In this document: positions 1 through 9,925 of the stretch, one piece after another
How positions within the stretch are numbered: position 1 is the stretch's first letter
Layout: each line of letters opens with the position of its first letter
Origin: JAXGPP01 sp964436865
GTDB taxonomy: Bacteria > Planctomycetota > Planctomycetia > Pirellulales > Thermoguttaceae
Direction: 5' to 3'
DNA: 64,000 nucleotides
NCBI GenBank assembly: GCA_964436865.1
Contig: CAYTFK010000004.1
Span: forward strand, 6,167 to 70,166
The notes under the pieces: generated by a model
What the model saw: the letters and a program-made list of their open reading frames with translations, nothing else
Database searches by the model: none
What the model was told of the DNA's origin: nothing
Program-made: the position numbers and the translations under genes

Positions 1-386
1 CGCTCTAGGGGCTTTCCCGATTGCCACTTCGATGGCGCGGGACATTTTGACTTGTCCTTTATCGTCCGCGTGTTCGTCTCTCGCGTGTTCGTTCTGGATG
101 GCCGCCTGTTGCTCGAGCGCTCTCTGTCACCATTTTGCCGAAGAATTCGCAGGTGTGCGGAAGGCCGGAATCGCGACCATCGGAATCCTTCCGGCAGGCG
201 CGTCCCGAATTCAACACCACGACCCAGATCGTTTCAGAGTCCTGCTTTCCTGAGGGGGGTAGCTTGGCGGGCGAGTTGAATTGCCACCTTCGAAAACGCA
301 GGAAACGCTTGAAAACGCGTCTCCGTCCCCGTAACCTTTCTTGCGGCCGCCCACCTGCCTCTGCCTTACCCGCCGGGAGGGGATCT
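1..386. other. Intergenic region upstream of the DUF1549 gene
   Basis: No gene is supported here. The open frames that cross this stretch have no recognisable domains, and the frame that extends the downstream gene upstream to 135 has an implausible Arg/Ser-rich translation without a signal peptide. No clear promoter or hairpin was found. Confidence 0.5.
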
Positions 387-3300
387 ATGCTTCTGCGTGC
401 CCTCTGGTCCTGCGCTTTAATGGTGGCGATCTCCGGCATCGCCGTCGGCGAGTCGGGCGACTCGCCCCGCAAGATCAGCTTCGACCGCCAAGTCCGTCCG
501 GTCCTCTCCAGTACATGCTTCACGTGTCATGGTCCTGACGAGCATACCCGCCAGGCCGATCTGCGCTTGGATCGCAAAGACGACGCCCTGGCCGACCGGG
601 GAGGCTATGCCGCGGTCGTGGCCGGGAACCCGGAGGAGAGCGAGCTCGTCGCTCGCATTACCGCCGATGACGACTCTCGAATGCCGCCGCTCGACGCTCC
701 GCGGCAGCTCACGCCCGAGCAGATCGAAACACTCCGGCAATGGATCGCCGAAGGCGCGGACTGGCAGGACCATTGGGCATTCGTCCCGCCGGTCCGGCCC
801 GTTTTGCCTGAGGTTGCACAGGCTGCTTGGGCGGTGAACCCGGTTGACCGGTTCATTATGGCGCGGCTGTCAGACGAGAAGCTCGCCCCATCACCTGCGG
901 CCGACAAGATGACGCTCATCCGTCGCGTAACTCTTGACCTGACCGGGCTGCCCCCCACACCGGCTGAAGTCGATGCCTTCTTGGCCGATTCCGCGCCGGA
1001 CGCGTATGAGAAGCTTGTCGATCGGCTCCTGGCCTCACCGCGATACGGCGAGCACATGACCCGGTTCTGGCTCGACGGAGCCCGCTACGGCGACACGCAC
1101 GGACTGCATCTTGACAACGAACGCTCGATTTGGCCCTATCGCGATTGGGTGATCCGGGCATTCAACGAGAACAAGCCTTTCGACCAGTTCACCGTCGAAC
1201 AGCTTGCGGGAGATCTGCTTCCCAATCCCACCACCGAGCAGCTTGTCGCGACCGGTTTCAACCGTTCGCATGTGACGACCAGCGAAGGAGGCTCGATCGA
1301 CGAGGAGTTCCTTGTCCGCTATGCCGTCGACCGTACCGAGACCACCGGCACGGTGTGGCTGGGCCTGACATTGGGTTGCGCGGCGTGCCACGATCACAAG
1401 TTCGATCCCATATCCCAGCGTGAGTTCTACAGTCTCTACGCATTCTTCAACAGCACTCAAGACAAACCTATGGATGGCAACGCGCTGCTGCCGCCGCCCA
1501 CAATTCCGGTGCCCTCGACGGAGCAACAGCGGCAGCAGGAAGCACTCGACCGCGAGATCGCCCAACTGCGAAGCGAGATTCGGACGGAACTGGATAAGAT
1601 CGACTACCGCGACCCGCATGCCGGGGCTGATTTGGAGCCGGTCAAACGATACGAACAGGTGTGGATCGACGACTCGTTGCCCTCGGCCGCTCAACCACAG
1701 GGGGACGGGCCGGAGCCGTGGCAATTCGTGACCGCCCCCGAGCACCCGGTCCACAGTGGCCAGAATGCCGTGCTCCGGAAAGCCGAGGGCCGGAGCCAAC
1801 ACTTTTTCACCGGCGCCAACCCCGGCCTCACCATAGGCGAGGGCGACCGGCTCTTCGCCTACGTTTACCTCGATCCGGCCGATCCTCCCCAGGCGATCAT
1901 GCTCCAATTCAACGACGGCAGTTGGGAGCACCGCGCCTATTGGGGCGAGGACGTGATCGATTGGGGCCAGCCGGGCACGGCCAGCCGGCTGCCGATGGGC
2001 CCGCTTCCTGAGAGGGGCGAGTGGGTTCGGCTGGAAGTCGAAGCGGCCCGCGTGGGACTGGGCCCGGGATCGGTCCTTAATGGCTGGGCCTTCACGCAGC
2101 ACGGCGGGACGGTTTACTGGGACACGGCCGGTCTGTCCTCACTGTTGCCGCCGGGTGGCCAGTTTGAGTCTCAGTGGGTTTGGGAACACATCCAGCGCAT
2201 GATCGAGAAGCCGGCCCTCCCGCAGCCGGTTCATGACGCGTTGAAGATCGATCCCGTCAAGCGAACCGCGGAGCAGCAACGACTCGTCCGCGACTATTTC
2301 GTGGAGCACGTCTATTCCGGCTCCCGCGACCTCTTCGCTCCGCTCCATGCCCGGCTTGCGGAGGTGACCGGTCGCCGCGGCGAGCTTGAGAAAGCGATAC
2401 CGGCGACATTGATCATTCGCGAGTTGGATGCGCCACGGGAGACGTTTGTGCTCGATCGCGGTCAGTACGACAAGCCGACCGTGAAGGTCGAACGCGGCGT
2501 GCCCGCCGTGCTTCCGGCGCTTTCACCCGAGTTGCCCTCCAATCGTCTCGGACTCGCCCGCTGGCTGGTTGATTCGGGGCATCCGCTCACTGCCCGGGTG
2601 ACGGTCAACCGCTTCTGGCAGCAGTTGTTCGGCACTGGATTGGTAAAAACGGCCGAGGATTTCGGCTCGCAGGGAGAGCCCCCCTCGCACCCTGAGTTGT
2701 TGGACTGGCTGGCGCGGGAGTTTATCGAAACTGGCTGGGATGTCAAAAGGCTGATGCGACTCATCGTTACCTCAACCACCTATCGCCAAGCGTCGCAAGC
2801 GACGCCGGGACTCATCTCACGCGATCCGGAGAACCGTCTGCTGGCTCGCGGCCCCCGCTTCCGTTTGGATGCCGAAATGGTCCGCGATCACGCCCTGTAT
2901 ATCTCCGGGCTCATGGTCGAGCTGATCGGCGGTCCGAGTGTCAAGCCCTATCAGCCTGCCGGCTTGTGGGAGGCTATCGCTTACCCCACCAGCACGACGG
3001 CGAAATTCGTTCAGGATCATGGCGAGAAGCTGTATCGCCGCAGCATGTACACGTTCTGGAAGCGAACCTCGCCACCTCCCAACATGCTCCTCCTCGATGC
3101 GCCGTCGCGAGAAACGTGCACCGTCAGACGGGCGCGGACCAACACGCCCCTGGCCGCTCTGGCTCTGATGAACGACGTGCAGTTCTTCGAAGCGGCAAGA
3201 GGGCTGGCCCAGCGGATGATCCGCGAGGGCGGCAGCACGATTGAAGACCGTCTCGCGTACGGCTTCCGGCTGGCCGTCGCACGCCCTCCGGACGGCGAAG

Positions 3301-3491
3301 AGTTGCGCATTCTGGCCGATCAATACCATTGGCATTTGAATGACTTTCACCGCGACAGAGTTGCCGCGGAACAGGCGACCCGCTTCGGAGAATCGCCGCC
3401 CGATCCGGCAATCGACCCCGCTGAACTGGCAGCGATGACGCTTGTCGCCAACCTGCTGAACAACCTCGACGAAACCCTGACCAAGAATTGA
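387..3491 (+). CDS. PSCyt1/DUF1549/DUF1553 domain protein (planctomycete cytochrome C type)
   Basis: This is a secreted protein of 1034 residues. The ATG at 387 follows GGGAGGGG and begins a signal peptide (about residues 1-21), so it is preferred over the longer open frame starting at 135. A haem-binding type CFTCH motif lies at residues 44-48 (PSCyt1). A DUF1549 domain follows, with a second CAACH motif at 331-335 in the typical setting CAACHDHKFDP. The C-terminal third is DUF1553 (NRFWQQLFGTGLVKTAEDFG). A middle insert of roughly 250 residues is predicted to be beta-rich. The family is greatly expanded in Planctomycetota and is nearly always next to a DUF1501 gene, as here. Its role is not established; polymer degradation or redox functions have been suggested. 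The family call is secure; the substrate is unknown. Confidence 0.93.
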   Translation: MLLRALWSCALMVAISGIAVGESGDSPRKISFDRQVRPVLSSTCFTCHGPDEHTRQADLRLDRKDDALADRGGYAAVVAGNPEESELVARITADDDSRMPPLDAPRQLTPEQIETLRQWIAEGADWQDHWAFVPPVRPVLPEVAQAAWAVNPVDRFIMARLSDEKLAPSPAADKMTLIRRVTLDLTGLPPTPAEVDAFLADSAPDAYEKLVDRLLASPRYGEHMTRFWLDGARYGDTHGLHLDNERSIWPYRDWVIRAFNENKPFDQFTVEQLAGDLLPNPTTEQLVATGFNRSHVTTSEGGSIDEEFLVRYAVDRTETTGTVWLGLTLGCAACHDHKFDPISQREFYSLYAFFNSTQDKPMDGNALLPPPTIPVPSTEQQRQQEALDREIAQLRSEIRTELDKIDYRDPHAGADLEPVKRYEQVWIDDSLPSAAQPQGDGPEPWQFVTAPEHPVHSGQNAVLRKAEGRSQHFFTGANPGLTIGEGDRLFAYVYLDPADPPQAIMLQFNDGSWEHRAYWGEDVIDWGQPGTASRLPMGPLPERGEWVRLEVEAARVGLGPGSVLNGWAFTQHGGTVYWDTAGLSSLLPPGGQFESQWVWEHIQRMIEKPALPQPVHDALKIDPVKRTAEQQRLVRDYFVEHVYSGSRDLFAPLHARLAEVTGRRGELEKAIPATLIIRELDAPRETFVLDRGQYDKPTVKVERGVPAVLPALSPELPSNRLGLARWLVDSGHPLTARVTVNRFWQQLFGTGLVKTAEDFGSQGEPPSHPELLDWLAREFIETGWDVKRLMRLIVTSTTYRQASQATPGLISRDPENRLLARGPRFRLDAEMVRDHALYISGLMVELIGGPSVKPYQPAGLWEAIAYPTSTTAKFVQDHGEKLYRRSMYTFWKRTSPPPNMLLLDAPSRETCTVRRARTNTPLAALALMNDVQFFEAARGLAQRMIREGGSTIEDRLAYGFRLAVARPPDGEELRILADQYHWHLNDFHRDRVAAEQATRFGESPPDPAIDPAELAAMTLVANLLNNLDETLTKN

Positions 3492-3538
3492 GCGGGCACT
3501 CTTCCGTTCCGCATTCGTTCTTTCCCCCGGGAGCCGCC

Positions 3539-5008
3539 ATGGATCGTCACCGCGAATGGGCACAACTGGAGAACCGGAGGCAGTTCTTCGGCCGGACGGC
3601 AACGGGCATCGGGGTGGCGGCGCTAGCCTCGCTCCTCCAGCACGATCTCCCCGCCGAGCCCCTGTCGCCGCTCACGAATCCGGGTGAAGGTGGTGTGCTG
3701 AGATCGCTTCATCGGGTGCCCAAAGCCAAACGGGTGATCTACCTGTCGATGAACGGCGCACCATCGCAACTCGACCTTTTCGACTACAAGCCGAAGATGG
3801 GCGAACTGTTCGATGCCGACCTGCCCGAATCCGTACGGATGGGCCAGCGGCTCACCACGATGACTTCGGGCCAGAAGCGGTTTCCAATTGCCCCGACGAT
3901 CTACAAGTTCCGGCAGTACGGGCAGGCTGGCGCCTGGATCAGCGAGCTTCTGCCTCACACGGCCAAGATCGTCGATGACCTATGCATCATCAAGAGCGTC
4001 CATACCGAGGCCATCAACCACGATCCCGCGGTGACCTACATCCTCACCGGCAGCCAGCTTCCCGGACGGCCCAGCTTCGGCGCGTGGCTCTCCTATGGCC
4101 TTGGCTCGCTCAACAGCAATTTGCCCGCCTTCGTCGTGCTTCACTCCACCTGGAGCGCGAAGCGAGATGCTCAGGCTGTCTTCGCGCGGTTATGGGGGAG
4201 CGGATTTCTGCCATCGCAACATCAGGGGGTCAGTCTGCGGACGGGCGACGACCCGGTGCTCTACCTTTCCAATCCTCCGGGCGTCAGTCCGGCTGCCCGG
4301 AGGCGGATGCTTGACGCGCTGGTTGCAGTAAACCGGAAGCAATACGCGGCCTACGGTGATCCGGAGACCAATACCCGAATCGCCCAGTACGAGATGGCGT
4401 ACCGCATGCAGACGTCCGTGCCGGAATTAATGAACCTGGCGGACGAGCCGGAGGAAGTGTTCGAGCTTTACGGGCCCGACAGCCGAAAGCCGGGCACGTT
4501 CGCGGCCAATTGTCTGCTGGCACGCCGTTTTGCCGAGCGCGACGTGCGGTTCATTCATATCTTCCACCGCGGCTGGGATCACCACGGCGCCTTGCCCACC
4601 GACCTGCCGTTGCAGTGTCAAGATATTGACCATGCGTGCTATGGGCTGATCACCGATCTGAAACGCCGGGGACTTCTCGACGATACGCTGGTCTTTTGGG
4701 GCGGCGAATTCGGCCGCACGATCTATTGCCAGGGAAACCTGACGAAAACCGACTACGGCCGCGACCACCATCCGCGATGCTTCACCGTCTGGCTGGCGGG
4801 CGGTGGGATCAAGCCGGGCGTCGTGTACGGCGAGACCGACGATTTCAGCTACAACATTGTCGACAAGCCCGTCCATATCCATGATCTCAATGCCACGATC
4901 CTCCAGTGTCTGGGGATCGACCACACGCGGCTGACGTATCGCTTCCAGGGACGCGATTTCCGCCTCACCGACGTGCACGGCGAGGTGGTTGGCGATGTGC
5001 TGACTTGA
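3539..5008 (+). CDS. DUF1501 family protein with Tat signal
   Basis: This 489-residue protein starts at the ATG at 3539, preceded by GGGAG. A TTG at 3488 would also open the frame but adds 17 residues ahead of the signal. The N-terminus carries a twin-arginine motif (RRQFFGRTA at 13-21) followed by a hydrophobic stretch, so export in folded form through Tat is likely. The body matches DUF1501, a member of the alkaline-phosphatase/sulfatase-like fold; HHGALP and GGEFGRT are the usual conserved blocks. It lies 47 bases after the DUF1549 gene and is probably co-transcribed with it, the standard planctomycete pairing. It probably acts outside the cytoplasm together with its neighbour; the reaction is unknown. 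Confidence 0.93.
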   Translation: MDRHREWAQLENRRQFFGRTATGIGVAALASLLQHDLPAEPLSPLTNPGEGGVLRSLHRVPKAKRVIYLSMNGAPSQLDLFDYKPKMGELFDADLPESVRMGQRLTTMTSGQKRFPIAPTIYKFRQYGQAGAWISELLPHTAKIVDDLCIIKSVHTEAINHDPAVTYILTGSQLPGRPSFGAWLSYGLGSLNSNLPAFVVLHSTWSAKRDAQAVFARLWGSGFLPSQHQGVSLRTGDDPVLYLSNPPGVSPAARRRMLDALVAVNRKQYAAYGDPETNTRIAQYEMAYRMQTSVPELMNLADEPEEVFELYGPDSRKPGTFAANCLLARRFAERDVRFIHIFHRGWDHHGALPTDLPLQCQDIDHACYGLITDLKRRGLLDDTLVFWGGEFGRTIYCQGNLTKTDYGRDHHPRCFTVWLAGGGIKPGVVYGETDDFSYNIVDKPVHIHDLNATILQCLGIDHTRLTYRFQGRDFRLTDVHGEVVGDVLT

Positions 5009-5310
5009 AGCCGAATGGTTTTCGGCAATGCAGAAAGTGAGCAGGCTCACGTTCGGTTGTGCCCGCCACGGATAGCCTCCAGGTGGGGTGTCGAATTGCC
5101 AGCCGATTGCTGGACTTACCGGGGCTTGACAAGCCCGGCCGCGTTTGGACGATTTACTCTTGCCTGATTCGGTGGTCAGCGGAACAGCTTTTCACGGTGG
5201 ATTTCCGCGCACGGCTGGATCAAGATGATACAGGGCATGCCGGACTGCTGTCGCTGGTTGGCCTCAGTAGTGTGCCGCGTCACGGCTGGGTCCGGACAGG
5301 GGGAAGTGCC
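5009..5310 (+). other. Intergenic region with hairpin and -35-like site
   Basis: No gene is seen in these 302 bases. At 5119-5138 an inverted repeat forms an 8-bp stem with one bulged G and a GAC loop; it overlaps a perfect TTGACA (5126-5131). No good -10 box lies at 16-18 bp, so the hairpin may simply end the DUF1501 transcript or form part of a promoter for the next gene. Confidence 0.3.
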
Positions 5311-6141
5311 ATGCGTCCGAAAACTTCTCTTCGGTGGCTTTTCATTGTTGCGGCGCTACTGGCGCCCGCCAGCGTGTTCCTCGCACCAGCCTTCTCGCTG
5401 GGCCAGCAGCCGGAACAACCGGCGCCCCTCTCGCGGGAAGCGGCGGCGGCCGCGAGGGCTGAGCAGCGTAACCAGGCCATCGAACGCGAGCGGCTTCAAG
5501 CCGAGGCCGAGTCACGCGAACTGTTTGCCGCCATCGATGAGTCTCTGGTGCGGCTGCGCCGTCGGTGGGCGGAGGAGCAGGAGCGGATCTCGGCGCAAGT
5601 CGAGCAATTGAAGCAAGCAGTCAAACGAGCCTGGCAAGAGAACCGCCGCGAAGAAATCGAGCAACTTCGCAGCGAGGCTCGCGAAATGATGGAAGACGTC
5701 GAACGGCGATGGTCTGATCGTCGGCCGCCGCGGCCGCCGTTGTCAACGGCCGCGAACGACGCCGTCGAGCGGACGAAGAGGGCGATGGAGGCGGCCCGGA
5801 AAGACGGCGGGCGAATGCGACGCCTGAACCATGCCCGGATCGCCGTTGCGAACCTTCGTGCGGCGGGAATGCCTCGGCTGGCCGAAGAGGTCGAGCGCGA
5901 GGTCGGGCGTCTGGAGCGTGAGCGGAACCGGGAGCACCCGCATTTGGCGCCCGAAGGACCGCGACAGCCCCAAGGCCGTGGTCTGTCGCGCGATGCGAAT
6001 GCCGAACGGCAACTAGACGAGTTGCGGGCCGAGATCGAGTCCCTTCGCCGTGAATTGGAAAACCTGCGCCGCCAACTCCGCGGCCGGGAGGGGGGCGAAC
6101 CTCAGTCCGGCTTCGACGACAAGCCGTGGTGGATGCGCTGA
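5311..6141 (+). CDS. Secreted coiled-coil protein of unknown function
   Basis: The protein has 276 residues. The ATG at 5311 is chosen because it opens directly into a signal peptide (basic start, about 20 hydrophobic residues, then small residues before QQ near 33); the open frame extends upstream to 5059 without such a feature. The mature part is extremely rich in Glu, Arg, Gln and Ala with heptad-like spacing, which predicts long helical coiled coils at roughly 45-135 and 200-260, separated by a Pro/Arg-rich linker. It contains no recognised catalytic motif. A periplasmic structural or scaffold role is the only inference possible. It lies between the DUF1501 gene and the histidine kinase, separated from each by 160-300 bases, so it is probably its own transcription unit. 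Confidence 0.75.
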   Translation: MRPKTSLRWLFIVAALLAPASVFLAPAFSLGQQPEQPAPLSREAAAAARAEQRNQAIERERLQAEAESRELFAAIDESLVRLRRRWAEEQERISAQVEQLKQAVKRAWQENRREEIEQLRSEAREMMEDVERRWSDRRPPRPPLSTAANDAVERTKRAMEAARKDGGRMRRLNHARIAVANLRAAGMPRLAEEVEREVGRLERERNREHPHLAPEGPRQPQGRGLSRDANAERQLDELRAEIESLRRELENLRRQLRGREGGEPQSGFDDKPWWMR

Positions 6142-6189
6142 CAGGCTATTGGGCAGGCGCTCGGCATCCGCGCCGGGTGGGTGAGCAGC

Positions 6190-6195
6190 TATAAT
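6190..6195 (+). promoter_or_regulatory. Candidate -10 box (TATAAT) for the hybrid kinase
   Basis: A perfect TATAAT lies 113 bases before the kinase ATG. No recognisable -35 box is found 16-18 bp upstream. The flank CAGCTATA is shared with the minus-strand candidate at 60353-60358. Confidence 0.35.
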
Positions 6196-6308
6196 TGCGG
6201 TGGACGACGGATCGGAGACTACCGGCCAAAGGGAACGGATTCTGCCGGCCGAAGCCTCGAAATGAGGGCAGCGACGAAACGCGTGGGATGCGCGGGGTTG
6301 CTGGAGCC

Positions 6309-9300
6309 ATGTCGCAAACTGATCCGGGCGATTCTCGCCCCGAACAAATATCCGATCCCGCTGCTTACAGCCCGCAGAAGGGTGGCCGCCGATGGCTCGT
6401 CGTCGCCACCGCCGTCGTCGGCATGAGCCTGACGCTCATTGCCTGGCGGGCGCTTCTGATCTCCGAACGGGATTCTATTAGCCAGCAGTTCCGGCAGCAT
6501 GTCGAGGAGCAAGCCAACTCTATCGACCGACAGTTCGCTCGCGTCTCCGCAGTTGTCGATTCCGTACTGGGATTGTACACGGCTTCGCTGGAGGTCGATC
6601 AGAAGGAATTTCGAGTCTTCGCTGAACGGCTGTTGGAAAAGCAGGACACGGTGATCCGCTGCTTGCAGTGGGCCCCCCGAGTCACCAGTCGCGAACGGGC
6701 GGCATGGACCGGCGCAGCCCGCCAGTACGGCCACAAAGACTTTCGTATCACCGAACAGGATGCCAGCGGTGCGATCGTATCGGCGGCCAATCGCGAAGAG
6801 TACTTTCCCGTGCTGCTGGCATATCCGTATGAGGGCAATGAGTCGCTGATTGGGCTTGACCTGGCTGCCAACCCAGCCACCCGAGACGCGTTTGACCGCG
6901 CGCGTGACAGCGGTGAGTTGGTCATCAGCCGGGCGATCGAACTGGTCGGTGACCCGGAAGGGAAACTCGGCTTCCTGGTAATTGGAGCGGTTTATCGACA
7001 ACAAGGCGTGCCGGCGACTGAGGCTGACCGCCGGCGAAACCTCTTAGGCTTCCTCGTTGGTACCGCCCCAATTGTACGTATGGTTCAGGATGCCCTGGAT
7101 CAGGTGGGCACTGCGGGCACTGAGATCTGGATTACCGAGGTTGGCGAGCGCGAGGGTGACCCGGGCCTGTATCTATACGGGCCTCCGCGACGGCCGAATC
7201 CAGTGGCAGCCCGCGGGTCGGTGATCGATGCGGCCGACATAGCTTTGGGCGAGCCGGTGATCATCAAGACACCCGGCCGCCCGTGGGCCGTCAACGCCGC
7301 GCCGATGTTCGCCTACGTCGAGGCGCGGCGGACGCAACTTCCCTGGGTTTGCCTGATGGCCGGCGGTCTCGTCACCGCGCTGTCGATCGCCTTCGTCAAC
7401 GTGCTGGCCGGACGAACGACGCGGGTGGAGGAGATGGTCATCGAGCGGACAGCTCAGCTTCGCGAAGCGAACGAGAGCCTGCGGCGCGAGATTTCCGAAC
7501 GGCAACGTGCCGAGGCTGTGCTGCGCGACTCGGAGGCCCTGTATTCATCGCTGGTCGAGAACATTCCTGTACAGGTCCTTCGCAAGGATCTCGACGGCCG
7601 GTTCCAGTTTGCCAACCGCTCGTACTGCGCGCTGATGGGCATTGCACTGGACGACATCATCGGCAAGACGGACTTCGATTTTTATCCGCCGGAACTGGCC
7701 AACAAGTACCGCGAAGACGACCGTCGCGTCGCCGAGACGGGCGTGCTCTTCGAGTGTATTGAGAAGAACACCCATTACGGCGAGGTCCGCGATGTGCAAG
7801 TGATGAAATCCGCGGTCCGCGACGCCGCCGGGCGCGCGGTCGGGGTACAGGTCATTTTCTGGGACGTGACGGAACGCGTCCGCGCCGAGGCAGCGATGGC
7901 CCGCGCCAAGGAAGCCGCCGAGGAGGCGAGCCGCGCCAAGAGCGCCTTCCTGGCCAACATGAGCCATGAGATTCGCACTCCGATGAACGGGATTCTCGGC
8001 ATGACCGAACTCGTGCTCGACACCGACCTGACGCCCGAACAGCGCGAGTACCTCACCGTGGTGCACCAGTCCGGCGAGGTGCTCATGGGGATCATCAACG
8101 ACATCCTCGACTTCTCCAAAATCGAGGCTGGCCGGATCGACCTTGAACGGACCGTGTTTGATCTCCACGAGACCGTGGGCGACACAATGAAGTCGCTTGC
8201 CGTCCGCGCACATCGCAAGTCGCTGGAACTCGCCTGCCATATCCATCCCGAAGTGCCCATCGCCGTTCTCGGCGACTCGACCCGATTGCGGCAGGTGCTG
8301 GTGAACCTTGTCGACAACGCCATCAAGTTCACCGAATCCGGAGAAGTCGTGCTCGAACTGCGGCGGCGAGCCGAAGCCAACGGGTCGGTTGACCTTCAGT
8401 TCACGGTTCGCGACACGGGCATCGGCATCGCCGATGACAAGCTTGACAGGATTTTCGGCGTTTTCGAACAGGCCGACAGCACTACCACGCGACGTTTCGG
8501 AGGCACCGGTCTGGGACTTGCCATCTGCAGTCGTCTCGTGGAACTGATGGGCGGGCGCATCTGGGTCGAGAGCCATCTCGGGCGCGGAAGCGCATTCCAT
8601 TTCACCGTTCGGCTGGGGACCACCGCGCTCGAGAAACCGCCTGAGCCTCCCGTCGAGCCTGCGCGGCTTCGCGGGCTCCGGGTGCTCGTGGTCGACGACA
8701 ACGCCACCAATCGCCAGATTCTCCAGGAGATGCTTTCCAATTGGGACATGTCGGCGACCGTGGCCTGCTCGGCCGCTGAAGCCTTGCAGGCGCTGTTGCG
8801 CGCCCAGCAGGCGGGCACGCCCTACCGGCTGGTTCTCACCGATGCCATCATGCCGGAGATCGACGGCTTCGAACTGGCCGAGCAGATACTGCGCGAGCCC
8901 ACCTTGGCCGGAACCATGGTGATGATGCTCACCTCCGGCGATCGGCCAGGCGACATCTCCCGCTGCCACCAGCTTCACCTTGCCGGATATATTCTCAAGC
9001 CGGTGAAGCAGTCGGAGTTGCTCGATGCGATTGTCATGGCCCTGGGCGTGACCAGGGCGGAAGACGAGGCCCAGCCGCCTCCGGCGATTCTCACCTCCGC
9101 CGAATCGCGTCCGCTTGATGTACTTCTGGCCGAGGACAGCGCCGTCAACCAGAAGCTCGTTATCGGGCTCCTGGAGCGGCATGGCCACAAGGTGACGGTC
9201 GCCTGCACGGGGCAGGAGGCCCTTGAGCGGATCCAATCGCATCCGTACGACTTGGTGATCATGGATATCCAGATGCCGCAGATGGACGGGCTGGAAGCCA

Positions 9301-9875
9301 CGCGGCGGATTCGCGCTCTGGAAAAGAAGACCGGGGGTCGACACGTGCCCATCGTGGCGATGACGGCCCACGCCATGAAAGAGGACCGCTTGCGATGCAT
9401 CGAAGCCGGCATGGACGGCTACATCGCTAAGCCACTGAGGGCCAAGCTTTTATGGGAGACCATCGAGGCCATTTTCGCCACCGCGCGGCGGGATTCGGCT
9501 TCTGGTTACAGCCACCCCAACACACCCCCCGAGCTTCGTGAGGCGTTGGAGGCAGTGCAGGGTGACACCCGTCTCTTAGCGGGGGTGGTTCAGGCTTTTC
9601 TTGAAGAAACGCCCGCGTTGCTGGCTGCTGCCCGCCAAGCAGCCGCACGAGGCAACGCTGCGGAGGTACATCGTACCGCGCATACCCTCAAGGGCGCCTT
9701 ATCTCATCTGCATATCCCTGCCGCCGACGAAGCGTACCGTCTTGAACAGGCGGCAAAAGAGAGTAACCTGGAAGGGGTAGAGGACATCCTGGCAGGGCTG
9801 GAGACGGAAGTCGCGCGTCTGACTCCCATTCTCACGGGCTACTGTCGCGGATCGTCACAGCTTGGTCAGTCGTGA
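6309..9875 (+). CDS. CHASE-PAS hybrid sensor histidine kinase with two receivers and Hpt
   Basis: A 1188-residue membrane sensor. The ATG at 6309 is followed by a short polar start and a first membrane helix (about 29-50). A periplasmic CHASE domain (about 75-330) senses an unknown ligand, and a second helix lies near 344-368. A cytoplasmic PAS/PAC follows at about 410-525. The HisKA domain contains NMSHEIRTPMNGI with phospho-accepting His553. The ATPase domain shows the N box (DNAIKF), DTGIGI and GTGLGLAI. Two receivers have Asp845 (TDAIMPEIDG) and Asp986 (MDIQMPQMDG). A C-terminal Hpt domain has HTLKG with His1125. This is a BarA/ArcB-like phosphorelay architecture. It is followed after 50 bases by a receiver-ATPase gene that is its probable partner. 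Confidence 0.95.
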   Translation: MSQTDPGDSRPEQISDPAAYSPQKGGRRWLVVATAVVGMSLTLIAWRALLISERDSISQQFRQHVEEQANSIDRQFARVSAVVDSVLGLYTASLEVDQKEFRVFAERLLEKQDTVIRCLQWAPRVTSRERAAWTGAARQYGHKDFRITEQDASGAIVSAANREEYFPVLLAYPYEGNESLIGLDLAANPATRDAFDRARDSGELVISRAIELVGDPEGKLGFLVIGAVYRQQGVPATEADRRRNLLGFLVGTAPIVRMVQDALDQVGTAGTEIWITEVGEREGDPGLYLYGPPRRPNPVAARGSVIDAADIALGEPVIIKTPGRPWAVNAAPMFAYVEARRTQLPWVCLMAGGLVTALSIAFVNVLAGRTTRVEEMVIERTAQLREANESLRREISERQRAEAVLRDSEALYSSLVENIPVQVLRKDLDGRFQFANRSYCALMGIALDDIIGKTDFDFYPPELANKYREDDRRVAETGVLFECIEKNTHYGEVRDVQVMKSAVRDAAGRAVGVQVIFWDVTERVRAEAAMARAKEAAEEASRAKSAFLANMSHEIRTPMNGILGMTELVLDTDLTPEQREYLTVVHQSGEVLMGIINDILDFSKIEAGRIDLERTVFDLHETVGDTMKSLAVRAHRKSLELACHIHPEVPIAVLGDSTRLRQVLVNLVDNAIKFTESGEVVLELRRRAEANGSVDLQFTVRDTGIGIADDKLDRIFGVFEQADSTTTRRFGGTGLGLAICSRLVELMGGRIWVESHLGRGSAFHFTVRLGTTALEKPPEPPVEPARLRGLRVLVVDDNATNRQILQEMLSNWDMSATVACSAAEALQALLRAQQAGTPYRLVLTDAIMPEIDGFELAEQILREPTLAGTMVMMLTSGDRPGDISRCHQLHLAGYILKPVKQSELLDAIVMALGVTRAEDEAQPPPAILTSAESRPLDVLLAEDSAVNQKLVIGLLERHGHKVTVACTGQEALERIQSHPYDLVIMDIQMPQMDGLEATRRIRALEKKTGGRHVPIVAMTAHAMKEDRLRCIEAGMDGYIAKPLRAKLLWETIEAIFATARRDSASGYSHPNTPPELREALEAVQGDTRLLAGVVQAFLEETPALLAAARQAAARGNAAEVHRTAHTLKGALSHLHIPAADEAYRLEQAAKESNLEGVEDILAGLETEVARLTPILTGYCRGSSQLGQS

Positions 9876-9925
9876 TCGATTGAGGTCTGGAAACGCGCCT
9901 GTTCGGCCCGGCCGGAGGGAAATGC

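Noticed and set aside
7545..9371. 608-codon open frame on the minus strand within the histidine kinase gene
   Set aside because: It is the antisense shadow of a gene with clear kinase and receiver motifs; its translation has no domain and is biased as expected from GC-rich third positions.
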